From JAAXKN01 sp050258815 (lineage in GTDB: Bacteria; Bacteroidota; Ignavibacteria; Ignavibacteriales; SURF-24): 64,000 nt of DNA. The position numbers were made by a program, and so were the translations under genes. Of this stretch, positions 7,263-15,803 are shown one piece after another. Every line of letters begins with the position of its first letter. The stretch's first letter is position 1. The DNA is taken from the NCBI GenBank assembly GCA_050258815.1, contig JBLMZM010000361.1:1-64000 (forward strand), in the 5' to 3' direction. Below the pieces are notes generated by a model. It worked only from the letters and a program-made list of their open reading frames with translations. It ran no database searches and was not told the DNA's origin.

Positions 7263-9308
7263 ATGAAACTGAAATTACTTGCATTCATAGCTGCGGCACT
7301 GCTGTGCTTTAATGGTGCGGTATCCGGCAGGCAGGCAGACAGCCTCCAGGCACTCGCCAATTCAAAAACAGGCATTGAAAAAATTGATGCACTCATCAGA
7401 CTATCGGACTACTACCAGAATGTCGACCCTCAGAAGGGTCTTGAAACCGCTACGCTCGCCTTAAAATTATCGGAAAACCTGAACTACACAAAGGGGAAGG
7501 CCGACAGCTATGCAAATATCGGCGTGATGTACCTGAACCTTGCAAACTACAGGGATGCCCTGGAAAACCAGCGCCGGGCTCTCGAGGTAAGGATAGCCTC
7601 GGGCAATAAGCATGACATAATTAAATCCTATAATTCCATCGGCGGAACGCTGGAAAATATGGGTGATTTTGACAAGGCCATGAAGCACTATTATAAGGCA
7701 ATAGAAACCGGGGAGCAGATCCATGACCCGAAGGAGCTTTCCGTTTCATACAGCCTTGTTGCCACACTGCACTATATACTTAGGGATTATCCCAAGGCGC
7801 TCGAGTATTGCGCCAAGGCCCTTGCTATCAGGGAAGAACTTAACGACAGGCATGGAATGGCAAATTCCTATGAGCTGATGGGACTCATAAATTACGACTT
7901 CAGGAAGCTGGATGAATCACTGAAATACCAGCTGCAGGCTCTTAAGATGAGATTATTGCTGAATGAGAGGATGGGGGTGGCCGGATGCTATCAGAACCTG
8001 GGGATGGTGTACCGCCTGATGCTTAAGTATGATCTCGCAATCTATTATTTTAACCAGGCGCTTAACTTAAGGGAGAAACTGGGCGATAAAAGGGGCATTG
8101 CAGCCTCACATACTAGTATGGGAGAAGCTTATAATGTGCTGAACAAGGACCAGCTTGCACTCGGGCATTTTCAGAAGGCTATGGAGATCCGGCAGGAGAT
8201 AAAAGACCTGCGCGGACTTGCGCGGTCATATTTCCACATCAGCACGCAGTATAAGAAAATGGGTGATTATAAAAATGCGCTGGAGTATCTGACGCTATTT
8301 CACCAGTATACTGACAGCCTTAACAACGCCCGCAGCCTGGAAAAGCTGACGGCGCTGAACCTGAAGTACAAAACGGAAAAGAAGGATAAGGAAATTGAAC
8401 TGCTGCAGAAGGAGAATATTATTCAGAAAACGGTGCGCAATTCTCTCATCGCCGGTTTTCTGCTAGTGACTGCCATTGCCGTTATTATTTTTGTGGCTTA
8501 CAGGGCAAAGAAAAAAACAAATTTACTGCTGGAGGAAAAAAACCGCGAGATCAGCAGCCAGCATGAGGAACTGACCAGGCTCAATGAGGAGCTGAAAATA
8601 TCCAATGCTACAAAAGATAAGTTTTTTTCAATTGTTGCACACGATCTCAGGAGTCCGTTCTTCGGTTTCCTCGGTTTATCCGATGACCTGGCGAAACATT
8701 CAGAAGAGCTTTCCAGAGAGGATATCTCCGAATATGCGGGAATCATAAACCAGTCGGCAAGAAAGATATTCGGCCTGCTGAATAACCTGCTCGCATGGTC
8801 AGTGCTGCAGAGCGGAAGGATGAATCCTGAATTTATACGGGTGGATATGCACGAGGAAGCAGAGAATATTATTAATCTGTTTATGACCTCGGCCAGAAGC
8901 AAGGGGGTAAGCATAAAAAATGAGGTGGACCTTAGCTCGATGGCTTTGGCGGATAAGAACATGGTGGAAACAGTGCTGCGTAACCTGGTTTCCAACGCAA
9001 TCAAGTTTACCGGAAGCGGGGGCAGCATAACAATAAGCTCAAAGGACAAGGGGAGGTTTGTGGAAATGTGCGTCAAAGATACGGGCATCGGAATGGATGA
9101 GGAAACGATGGAAAAGATATTCAGGATTGATTCAGCCTACAGTGCTAAGGGAACCAGGGGCGAGACGGGTTCGGGTCTGGGTCTGATCCTCTGCCGTGAA
9201 CTGATAAGCAAGAACGGAGGATCCGTAACTGTTTTAAGCCACCCCGGTAAAGGCACAAACTTTACCTTTACGCTCCCGGTTTATAAAATGGAAGAGGTTG
9301 TAAGTTAA
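7263..9308 (+). CDS. TPR-repeat membrane sensor histidine kinase
   Basis: A 681-residue protein: signal peptide (1-22), about eight tetratricopeptide repeats (35-370; for example GDFDKAMKHYYKAIE and LDESLKYQLQALKM), one transmembrane helix (about 397-415), a short coiled coil, then the kinase. The phosphorylated histidine is His460 in FFSIVAHDLRSPF. NAIKF (N box), DTGIGMDEETMEKIF (G1) and GSGLGLILC (G2) show a complete ATPase domain. The TPR part lies outside the inner membrane and should bind a protein or other ligand. This architecture is common in Bacteroidota. No response regulator is adjacent. The kinase core resembles the one at 15.8 kb (same AHDLRSPF and GLGLILC motifs), so the two belong to one subfamily. 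Confidence 0.9.
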   Translation: MKLKLLAFIAAALLCFNGAVSGRQADSLQALANSKTGIEKIDALIRLSDYYQNVDPQKGLETATLALKLSENLNYTKGKADSYANIGVMYLNLANYRDALENQRRALEVRIASGNKHDIIKSYNSIGGTLENMGDFDKAMKHYYKAIETGEQIHDPKELSVSYSLVATLHYILRDYPKALEYCAKALAIREELNDRHGMANSYELMGLINYDFRKLDESLKYQLQALKMRLLLNERMGVAGCYQNLGMVYRLMLKYDLAIYYFNQALNLREKLGDKRGIAASHTSMGEAYNVLNKDQLALGHFQKAMEIRQEIKDLRGLARSYFHISTQYKKMGDYKNALEYLTLFHQYTDSLNNARSLEKLTALNLKYKTEKKDKEIELLQKENIIQKTVRNSLIAGFLLVTAIAVIIFVAYRAKKKTNLLLEEKNREISSQHEELTRLNEELKISNATKDKFFSIVAHDLRSPFFGFLGLSDDLAKHSEELSREDISEYAGIINQSARKIFGLLNNLLAWSVLQSGRMNPEFIRVDMHEEAENIINLFMTSARSKGVSIKNEVDLSSMALADKNMVETVLRNLVSNAIKFTGSGGSITISSKDKGRFVEMCVKDTGIGMDEETMEKIFRIDSAYSAKGTRGETGSGLGLILCRELISKNGGSVTVLSHPGKGTNFTFTLPVYKMEEVVS

Positions 9309-9358
9309 AGCCTCCTGCAGCATCATTGAGGGTGCGCTCTCATTGGCTGAGTACCCTT

Positions 9359-9565
9359 TTACCTGTCCCGGTATCCGAAAATGCGCGCGGGCAGAAACAG
9401 CAGGGTTTTAATCAGTGCGAATGCGGCATCGATAAAGACTCCCGCCAGGCGGAAAGGCAGCGCTATCAGCCATATTATGGGCGTAAGCAGCGCAATTACC
9501 AGTGCAAGCGGCCAGCAGAAGAAAAGCAGCACACACCAGCCGATCAGCATCAGTAAGAATCTCAT
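9359..9565 (-). CDS. small membrane protein of 68 residues
   Basis: MRFLLMLIGWCVLLFF begins two or three closely spaced hydrophobic helices that make up almost the entire protein, ending in FGYRDR. The ATG at 9565 has a strong GGAGG six bases before it, which decides the start; a longer reading from 9637 has no such signal. The hydrophobic pattern with two prolines (LTPIIWLIALPF) suggests a hairpin in the membrane. It lies between the sensor kinase and the LIM-domain gene, facing the opposite way. No family is recognised. Confidence 0.65.
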   Translation of the reverse strand: MRFLLMLIGWCVLLFFCWPLALVIALLTPIIWLIALPFRLAGVFIDAAFALIKTLLFLPARIFGYRDR

Positions 9566-9731
9566 TCCGGCCTCCTTAATATATTTTTCACGAATATTAT
9601 CAAAAGTAAAAATATATGTTTCCCTGGAACAATTCAATGATACATGCCGTGGATGGGGTAAATTATGGGGGTTTATTTATTCGGCAAAATTGGCAATATT
9701 TGCAGGGTTTTTGAAAAAAATAGTTTGGGAT

Positions 9732-10823
9732 ATGATTCGATTAAAACGAGATTTAAAATATATTTCCTCCTTCCTGCTGCTGCTGATCCTGTTTTCTCAT
9801 ACAAATTCTTTTGCACAGGAGGCAGAAGACTGCGATTACTGCGGGAAAAAGATCACGGGCAGGTATATCGAGGCCGGTGGAAAGCATTTTCACCCCAGGC
9901 ACTTCATCTGCTTTAAGTGCAGGAGGGTCATAACCGGAGCTTTTGTGGAAAAGGATGAGAGGTTTTACCACCCTGACTGTTATGCTGTACGCGAGGGTCT
10001 TGTCTGCGGATACTGCAAAAAACTCATTAAGGATGAATACATGACGATCGCGGGGAAAAAATATCACCCGGATTGCTATGAGAATCATATACTGCCAAAG
10101 TGCGCCGTGTGCGGAAAGCCGCTGGAAGCAGAATATATTGTTGACGCCTTTGATAACAGGTATCATTCCTACCACAGCCGCGAGATGGCCAAATGCGATA
10201 ACTGCAACAGGGTTATCTGCGAGCGCATCACGCATGGAGGGAAGATATATTCCGACGGCAGAAATATCTGCAGCCTGTGTAATGAAAACGCAGTTTTCGA
10301 TAACGTCCGCATTAACAACCTGTACAGGAAGGTGATTCAGAAGCTGAGGGGCTTCGGCTTAAGCTTCAATGAAAACTCCATTGTTGTAAGGGGAGTGGAC
10401 AGAAGGGAACTGAAGAAGGTGGCCGGCGGCAGGTACGACGAGCATATGCGCGGCATCTGCAACACAAGCTCGCAGACCTCCTATGTTAACGACAGGCCCA
10501 CCAAAACAGTGAAAAAGCACGTCATCAGCGTCCTTAACGGAGTGCCGGCAACGAATATTGAATCTGTAATAGCTCACGAGCTGATGCACGTGTGGATGAA
10601 CGATAATACAGGAGATGACCACCCGGATGAAATAAGGGAGGGGAGCTGCAATTACATATCCTATCTATACCTGAAATCTGTTAATTCCTCTGAGGCGCAG
10701 CAGATAATAAGGCAGCTCGAAAGCGACAGCAGTGACGAGTATGGACAAGGGTTCCTGAGCGTAAGGTCCCGGTTCGGGAATAAAAGCCTTTCGCAGCTGC
10801 TCGCTTATCTGAAAAGACCTTAA
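9732..10823 (+). CDS. secreted LIM-domain protein with DA1-like zinc metallopeptidase domain
   Basis: A 363-residue protein. A signal peptide (1-28, ending SFAQ) is followed by tandem LIM-type zinc fingers (about 32-210): CDYC...HFICFKC...HPDCY, then CGYC...HPDCY and CAVCGKP...CDNC...CSLC. The C-terminal 150 residues resemble the peptidase domain of plant DA1: AHELMHVW gives the HExxH zinc site (His282, His286), with EIREGSCNY downstream like the EEG motif in DA1. DA1 proteins cut other proteins and are best known in plants; bacterial relatives are little studied. The signal peptide places this one outside the cytoplasm, where it may attach through the LIM domains and cleave surface proteins. 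Start chosen at ATG 9732 because the signal peptide begins there; the open frame extends upstream without features. Confidence 0.8.
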   Translation: MIRLKRDLKYISSFLLLLILFSHTNSFAQEAEDCDYCGKKITGRYIEAGGKHFHPRHFICFKCRRVITGAFVEKDERFYHPDCYAVREGLVCGYCKKLIKDEYMTIAGKKYHPDCYENHILPKCAVCGKPLEAEYIVDAFDNRYHSYHSREMAKCDNCNRVICERITHGGKIYSDGRNICSLCNENAVFDNVRINNLYRKVIQKLRGFGLSFNENSIVVRGVDRRELKKVAGGRYDEHMRGICNTSSQTSYVNDRPTKTVKKHVISVLNGVPATNIESVIAHELMHVWMNDNTGDDHPDEIREGSCNYISYLYLKSVNSSEAQQIIRQLESDSSDEYGQGFLSVRSRFGNKSLSQLLAYLKRP

Positions 10824-10827
10824 TAAC

Positions 10828-10874
10828 ACTGCGGACCGTCATGATTCCTGGCCGGGGGCACGGCAGTCCGCAGT
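10828..10874. terminator. hairpin between convergent genes
   Basis: ACTGCGGAC/GTCCGCAGT, a nine-base perfect stem with a long GC-rich loop, between the ends of the LIM gene and the glucose dehydrogenase gene. Its position suits a two-way terminator, though no long T-run is present. Confidence 0.45.
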
Positions 10875-10880
10875 ACAAAG

Positions 10881-11984
10881 CTATTCATTCCAGACGATGA
10901 CGGATTTAATCTCATCGGAGGGATGTTTTAGCAGGGCATTCTCAAAGTTTGTGTAGCGGAATTTGTGCGTGATCAGACTGCTTATAGTGCTTCCCCACTG
11001 CTCGTTTGCCTTTGCCAGATCCCCGATTGCCAGCTGGTAGTGGTGCAGGCTCGCATTTACGCTGCCCAAAAGCAGGTGGTTCATGAGCACCATCTTGCGC
11101 ATGATGTCGTTGCCCAGTATTGTAACCGGGCGCTCGCCTGAGGGTATGCCGGTAAGGACGTAAATGCCGTTTATGCCCAGGGCATCCAGCAGCTCGAATT
11201 CGAGTTTTGCTATGCCGGTAGCTTCAACAATGATATCCATCTTTCCGTATTCATCGTCAATTTTAGTAGTCTGCACTTTTGTGCCATTGATGTATCTGCC
11301 GCCAATCTCCTTCAGCAGTTTAGGTCTTTGTGAATTTTCATCCACAATATCAAGTCCCAGCACGTTTGCCCCCCTGAGCTTCAGTATTACTGCTGCCAGG
11401 AGTCCGATTGGCCCAAGGCCCGCAACCAGAGCCTGCTTTCCCTTAAGCCACGTGGATACCTCCATTCCGGGCAGGCGGGATATCTGCAGGAGCAGGGACT
11501 CGTCGATTGCCTTTTCAACCACTGACATGGGTTCTGTAAGCACGCCTATGTGCGCAATTTCATCGGGTATCCTTAGGATATACTCCTCGTTGTCAACAAC
11601 ATACTCGGCCTGATAGCCGTCCAGTTTCCTGATTCCGCGTTCGGTATACTTGCCCGTATAGCACATATCGCTTCTCCCGTTCAGGCAAGGGTAGCACTGT
11701 CCGCAGCCCCTGCGCACGATAAAAATGGCATAGTCTCCCTCCTTTACCTCGGTAACCGAGGTGCCGGTTTCCACCACGCGGCCGAACATTTCGTGGCCTA
11801 TGACTAACCTGTTCTTCCCTTCGGGTGCATCCGCCCTTCCGCCGGCGGCCTCCTCGCGGTCGGTGCCGCAGATGCCCACCTGGAGTACCTGCAGTTTGAT
11901 CTGGTACGGGCTCATGATCTGCGGCTCGGGTATATCTATCAGGTGCGGGTTCCCTTTGCCTGGTGTAATTGCTATTGCTTTCAT
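10881..11984 (-). CDS. zinc-dependent glucose 1-dehydrogenase-like enzyme
   Basis: A 367-residue medium-chain dehydrogenase. GICGTD and GHEMFG hold catalytic zinc ligands, GCGQCYPCLNGRSDMC gives the four cysteines of the structural zinc, and AGLGPIGLLAA is the Rossmann nucleotide-binding turn. The overall pattern (short N-terminus, TEPMSVVEKAI, the C-terminal LLGSVNASLHHYQLAI) matches archaeal-type glucose dehydrogenases, which oxidise glucose to gluconolactone with NAD(P). Nineteen bases separate its start from the end of the GH15 gene, so it is the last gene of a three-gene operon. An enzyme releasing glucose next to one oxidising it is a sensible pair; the actual sugar is inferred. Confidence 0.85.
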   Translation of the reverse strand: MKAIAITPGKGNPHLIDIPEPQIMSPYQIKLQVLQVGICGTDREEAAGGRADAPEGKNRLVIGHEMFGRVVETGTSVTEVKEGDYAIFIVRRGCGQCYPCLNGRSDMCYTGKYTERGIRKLDGYQAEYVVDNEEYILRIPDEIAHIGVLTEPMSVVEKAIDESLLLQISRLPGMEVSTWLKGKQALVAGLGPIGLLAAVILKLRGANVLGLDIVDENSQRPKLLKEIGGRYINGTKVQTTKIDDEYGKMDIIVEATGIAKLEFELLDALGINGIYVLTGIPSGERPVTILGNDIMRKMVLMNHLLLGSVNASLHHYQLAIGDLAKANEQWGSTISSLITHKFRYTNFENALLKHPSDEIKSVIVWNE

Positions 11985-12004
11985 GATAATCCGGGTTTTA
12001 GTTA

Positions 12005-13828
12005 TTAGATATTTTTATTCTGCTTGTTGCGCTCGTCATTCAGCTGGTGGTCCAGGTTGATAGCCGCGCTTATGAGTCCCAGGTGTGTAAATGCCTGCGG
12101 AAAATTGCCCAGGTGTTCGCCCTGAAATCCCAGCTGTTCGGAATAAAGTCCCAGGTGGTTGGCATATCCTATCATTTTTTCGAAGTATAGCCTGGCCTTC
12201 TGCAGGTCGCCCGAGCGCGAGAGGCATTCAATGTACCAGAATGTGCACATTGAGAATGTGCCTTCGCCGCTCTTCAGGCCGTCAATGGCGGCTTCCTTAT
12301 GGCGGTAGCGGTAGACTAGTGAATCGGAGACCAGTTCTTTCTCGATCTCACGAAGTGTGGAAACCCACATCGGGTCCTTGGGACTTATAAATCTCATGAG
12401 CGGCATGAGCAGGGCTGCCGCGTCAACCGTATCGGCTCCCTTGTACTGAACGAATGCTTTGAGCTTATCATCCCAGAAGTCCGTAAATATTGACTTAAAT
12501 ATGGTGTCCCTTTCCTTAACCCATCTTTCCTGCAGTGGGAAGGAGCGGGCCATGGCGAGCTTAATTGCGCGGTCAATTGCGACCCAGCACATGAGTCTGG
12601 AATACAGGAAATGCCTTTTGCCTCCCCTTACCTCCCATATGCCTTCATCCTTCTGGTGCCAGTTATCGCAGAGCCAGTTGATCTGGTTGACCAGGTTGTT
12701 CCAGAACTCGTAGGAAATGGGCTCCCCGTATTTATTGTACAGATAGACAGCGTCCATCAGTTCGCCGTATATATCCAGCTGCACCTGTTTATAGGCCTCG
12801 TTGCCTATTCTGACGGGTGAGGATTTTTTGTATCCTTCCATATTGTTTAGTATTTTCTCGTCCGGCGTATTCTCGCCGCTGATCGTATGCATGAGTCCCA
12901 GGTATCCAGCCTTGCCGATATCCTGGCATTCCTTCTCCACCCATTTCATGAATGCCCCGGCTTCCTTTGTATAGCCGAGGTTAATCAGCGTGTAAACGGT
13001 AAATGATGCGTCGCGTATCCAGGTATAGCGGTAGTCCCAGTTCCTGTCGCCCCCTATAAATTCGGGCAGGCTGAATGTAGGGGAAGCCACGAGAGAGCCG
13101 TACCTGCAGGAGGTCATGAGCTTCAGTACCAGGGCCGAGCGGTTGACTATTTCCTGCCAGCGCCCGGTATATTTTGAGTCCTCTACCCATCTTTTCCAGT
13201 AGTTCATCGTCTCGTAGAGGTTGTGTGTAACGAATGAGCTGATATCTCCGATCTCCGGGCTGTTTTCTGTAATATATTCCAGTATGAAGTCGGCGGTCTC
13301 CCCGCTTTTGAGCCTGAATTCCGCGTATGCATCGCCGTTTTTCAATTCAATCGGTATGCTGCTAAGGAGCTTCATAGTTGTGGCGTCATGCCCCTTGCTT
13401 TTGAAGGTTATTACGTTTTTGTGGATATCGCTGCTGTGGTCAGACCGGGCATAATTGAAGCGGGGGCTGCAGTTCATCCTGTATGTGAGTTCTCCCCTGA
13501 CGGTAGTTATCCTGCGGATGAGGAGGTGGCCCTTAAAGAGCTCCTCGACCAGCATAAAGTCCGTTATTTCGCCTACCCCCTCGCGTGAGAGGAAGCGTGT
13601 GAGCAGGACGTTGGTATCAGGAATGTAGAGTTGTTTATTCTTTATGTCGTTGCGTATAGGGCATATCCTGAAGCATCCGCCGTTATTTGCGTCAAGCAGG
13701 GATGCAAAAACGCTGGGGGAATCGAAATTGGGAAAGCAGAGGAAATCGATTGAGCCGTTGAGGCCCGCCAGTGCAATGGTATTCAGGTCCCCTATTACCC
13801 CATAGTTCTCGATTGGCTGGTAATCCAT
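12005..13828 (-). CDS. glycoside hydrolase family 15 protein (glucoamylase/trehalase-like)
   Basis: A 607-residue protein starting with the standard GH15 N-terminal region (IENYGVIGDLNTIALAGLNG, SIDFLCFPNFDSPSVFASLLD). The GDRNWDYRYTWIRDASF block near residue 265 marks the start of the (alpha/alpha)6 catalytic barrel; the C-terminal half contains the usual GEGTFSMCTFW and HLGLISAAINLD segments. No signal peptide is present, so it acts in the cytoplasm on glycogen-like, trehalose or other glucosides. In many bacteria this family encodes a trehalase or glucoamylase; sequence alone does not decide. It sits between a glycosyltransferase-like gene and a glucose dehydrogenase on the same strand. 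Confidence 0.88.
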   Translation of the reverse strand: MDYQPIENYGVIGDLNTIALAGLNGSIDFLCFPNFDSPSVFASLLDANNGGCFRICPIRNDIKNKQLYIPDTNVLLTRFLSREGVGEITDFMLVEELFKGHLLIRRITTVRGELTYRMNCSPRFNYARSDHSSDIHKNVITFKSKGHDATTMKLLSSIPIELKNGDAYAEFRLKSGETADFILEYITENSPEIGDISSFVTHNLYETMNYWKRWVEDSKYTGRWQEIVNRSALVLKLMTSCRYGSLVASPTFSLPEFIGGDRNWDYRYTWIRDASFTVYTLINLGYTKEAGAFMKWVEKECQDIGKAGYLGLMHTISGENTPDEKILNNMEGYKKSSPVRIGNEAYKQVQLDIYGELMDAVYLYNKYGEPISYEFWNNLVNQINWLCDNWHQKDEGIWEVRGGKRHFLYSRLMCWVAIDRAIKLAMARSFPLQERWVKERDTIFKSIFTDFWDDKLKAFVQYKGADTVDAAALLMPLMRFISPKDPMWVSTLREIEKELVSDSLVYRYRHKEAAIDGLKSGEGTFSMCTFWYIECLSRSGDLQKARLYFEKMIGYANHLGLYSEQLGFQGEHLGNFPQAFTHLGLISAAINLDHQLNDERNKQNKNI

Positions 13829-13888
13829 AATACTTCCGTAAGGTTAATAGTTGGTCCTATTTCATTTGTTACGTGAACATTGTGCATA

Positions 13889-14908
13889 TCAGTTTTTTCT
13901 GTTGCCTTCATAGAGTTTGATCGTGCTGGATATTCTTATGTGCGGGCGCTTGCTGCGTTTTTTAAGTACGCGCCTGAGCGAGGAATATTTTCCCGGGCTT
14001 AAGATCCAGTACAACGCCCTGTAGTTATTAATGACAACGTCCAGCAGCCAGAGCGGCGCATAGACCAGCAGGCCGATCGGATAAAACTGGCGGCCTCCCC
14101 TGTGGCGTCCCATAAAGGCGACGGTTATGGAGCTTAGTATTACGGCGGTTGAGTATATGAGTGCCGTTTTAGGACCCGCAAACAGCGCCAGTAATATGCC
14201 AACTGGGATTAGCAGCAGCAATAAGACCGTTCTTAGGCTAAAGTCAAAGTTATCGAATATGTTCTGGAACATCTGGTCGCGCCAGCAGGAAAGGGAAGGT
14301 GACTTTTTCAGAATGAGAAAATCCAGCGCGTAGCAGATCTTTGCCCTTCTCAGGGCGAACTGCATAATAATGTCGTCGGAATCATAATAGCTGCTTTTGC
14401 CGAAGTGGCAGTGTTTCTTAAATGCAGTATTCAGGAATGCCAGTGTATTGGAATAATCGCCGCCCGGAAATACTGCGCGGTTCATGAGCGTGTGTACTGA
14501 TTCCATGCGGCTCCACCACTGCAGGGGTGAAATATAGTTCTGCGGGCGTACCAGGTCGAAGTCCTCCAGCATCTCGCACATTCTCAGTATGTCGGCAGGC
14601 GAATAGCGCACGTCATCTTCTGCAACTATGATCTTTTCGCACGTTGCCAGGTCTGCGCCTGTGCATATGCTGTTCAGTTTATCGCTCAGGTAATGAAAGC
14701 GCGAATCCACTTTTACATGCCTGCAAAGGTAATACCAGGCCCCCTCAAAGCCGGCAAATACATCCAGCGGCGAGGAGTCCACAACCAGCACCTCGCAGCC
14801 CAGTGAGTTGAGCATCCTGAAGTAACCCGCAAGCTCCTGTATCTCATCTCCTGGTGCGGAATTCCTGCGGATCAAAAATATGTATGTACAGTGTTTTCTG
14901 ATTTTCAT
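13889..14908 (-). CDS. membrane-anchored glycosyltransferase-like protein
   Basis: A 339-residue protein. The first 200 residues look like a GT-A-type fold: alternating beta/alpha pattern, VLVVDSSP near residue 45, IIVAEDDVRYSP near 105 (an acidic cluster in the place of the DxD motif), and later YYDSDDIIMQFALRR. Two hydrophobic segments (about 225-265) and a third around 285-305 anchor it in the membrane, followed by a basic tail. The family 2 resemblance is moderate; I give it as glycosyltransferase-like. ATG 14908 is preferred over an upstream TTG because AGG lies at the right distance. It is the first gene of the minus-strand operon with the GH15 and glucose dehydrogenase genes, and may build a glucoside. 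Confidence 0.6.
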   Translation of the reverse strand: MKIRKHCTYIFLIRRNSAPGDEIQELAGYFRMLNSLGCEVLVVDSSPLDVFAGFEGAWYYLCRHVKVDSRFHYLSDKLNSICTGADLATCEKIIVAEDDVRYSPADILRMCEMLEDFDLVRPQNYISPLQWWSRMESVHTLMNRAVFPGGDYSNTLAFLNTAFKKHCHFGKSSYYDSDDIIMQFALRRAKICYALDFLILKKSPSLSCWRDQMFQNIFDNFDFSLRTVLLLLLIPVGILLALFAGPKTALIYSTAVILSSITVAFMGRHRGGRQFYPIGLLVYAPLWLLDVVINNYRALYWILSPGKYSSLRRVLKKRSKRPHIRISSTIKLYEGNRKN

Positions 14909-15227
14909 ATCTGACCTGTTATAGCAAGACAACAATTAATCGGTATTCATATCTGGCCTCCCGCCCGGCATTTCCATAATCAATTGGCCTGGAATTATAT
15001 ATAGTCCGGCGGATGCGGACTGCATCCGTTGCATTAATATATTATATCACAAAAACCTGTTCTGTAGCAAGGCAATGATTAGTGCATTAAAAATTCCCCA
15101 AAACCAGGCTTGCACGGTATAAAGCCCTGTGGGTGCCGATTGTCAGGAATTCCATATATATGAATTGCTAATTGGAGAAAATATTGGAATATTAAGAGTG
15201 TCAACACAAACATCCCAGGGAGTGAAA

Positions 15228-15467
15228 ATGAAGACATACGAGGAAGATAACGCATACAGGAGCATGCCATCCGGGGATAAACTGGCGCAGATACCGGAGC
15301 CGCAGCCTACACCGGAGCCCCCGCTTCCGGGAACAGTTCCGGACCCGCAGCCAACACCCGAGCCTCCAGCCCCTGAGACGGTGCCCGATCCGCGGCCCTA
15401 TCCCGAGCCGGGACCAGGTGCTCCCCCGCCAGACCCGGTACCGGGGCCCAGGGCCGGAAACATTTAA
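15228..15467 (+). CDS. very small proline-rich repeat protein
   Basis: A 79-residue protein with GGGAG before ATG 15228. After a charged N-terminus (MKTYEEDNAYRSMP) it is made almost entirely of a repeat of about 15 residues: PQPTPEPPLPGTVPD, PQPTPEPPAPETVPD, PRPYPEPGPGAPPPD. About 40 per cent of the residues are proline, with many Glu and Asp, so it should be an extended acidic rod. No signal peptide or membrane helix is seen. Such proteins often act as spacers or bind SH3-like or periplasmic partners; no function is claimed. The repeated codons are similar but not identical, so the repeats are not very recent. Confidence 0.55.
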   Translation: MKTYEEDNAYRSMPSGDKLAQIPEPQPTPEPPLPGTVPDPQPTPEPPAPETVPDPRPYPEPGPGAPPPDPVPGPRAGNI

Positions 15468-15792
15468 TAATGGTTCCTGAAAAAAATACCCGATAAATTC
15501 AGGACAAAAATTAGTTTTTCTCAGGATTTGCACAAACGATCGTGCAAATCTATTGATTTACTTCTAAAAGTAATCTAATCTGATCTATCGTTTATGTAGC
15601 CTGAAATGAAACGGCTGAAGTTATTAATGACGGTCCTCTAATGCATAAAAAAGGACATAAATTAGCAAATTAAGCCATTTCCGTCTTATTTTATGGGACA
15701 TTTCCCCCAAAAGAAGTAAAAATTAACAGAAAGTTCGTATGGTAACATTCAGCGGTTCTTTCCGGAACATCTGAAGCGGAGAAGGCTCTTAA
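15468..15792. other. gene-free stretch with hairpins
   Basis: AT-rich intergenic DNA between two genes that converge. It holds a nine-base hairpin at 15525-15550, part of the terminator of the sensor kinase gene at its right end, and no open frame with a start signal. Confidence 0.5.
15525..15550. terminator. hairpin after the proline-rich gene
   Basis: GATTTGCAC/GTGCAAATC, perfect nine-base stem with an eight-base loop (AAACGATC). It lies 58 bases after the proline-rich gene and could end its transcript or be an operator. Confidence 0.45.
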
Positions 15793-15803
15793 CTAAGAGC
15801 CTT
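15782..15803 (-). terminator. terminator overlapping the end of the sensor kinase gene
   Basis: AAGGCTCTTA/TAAGAGCCTT with a two-base loop; ten perfect pairs. The stop codon of the kinase gene lies inside the stem. The T-run is short. Confidence 0.5.
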
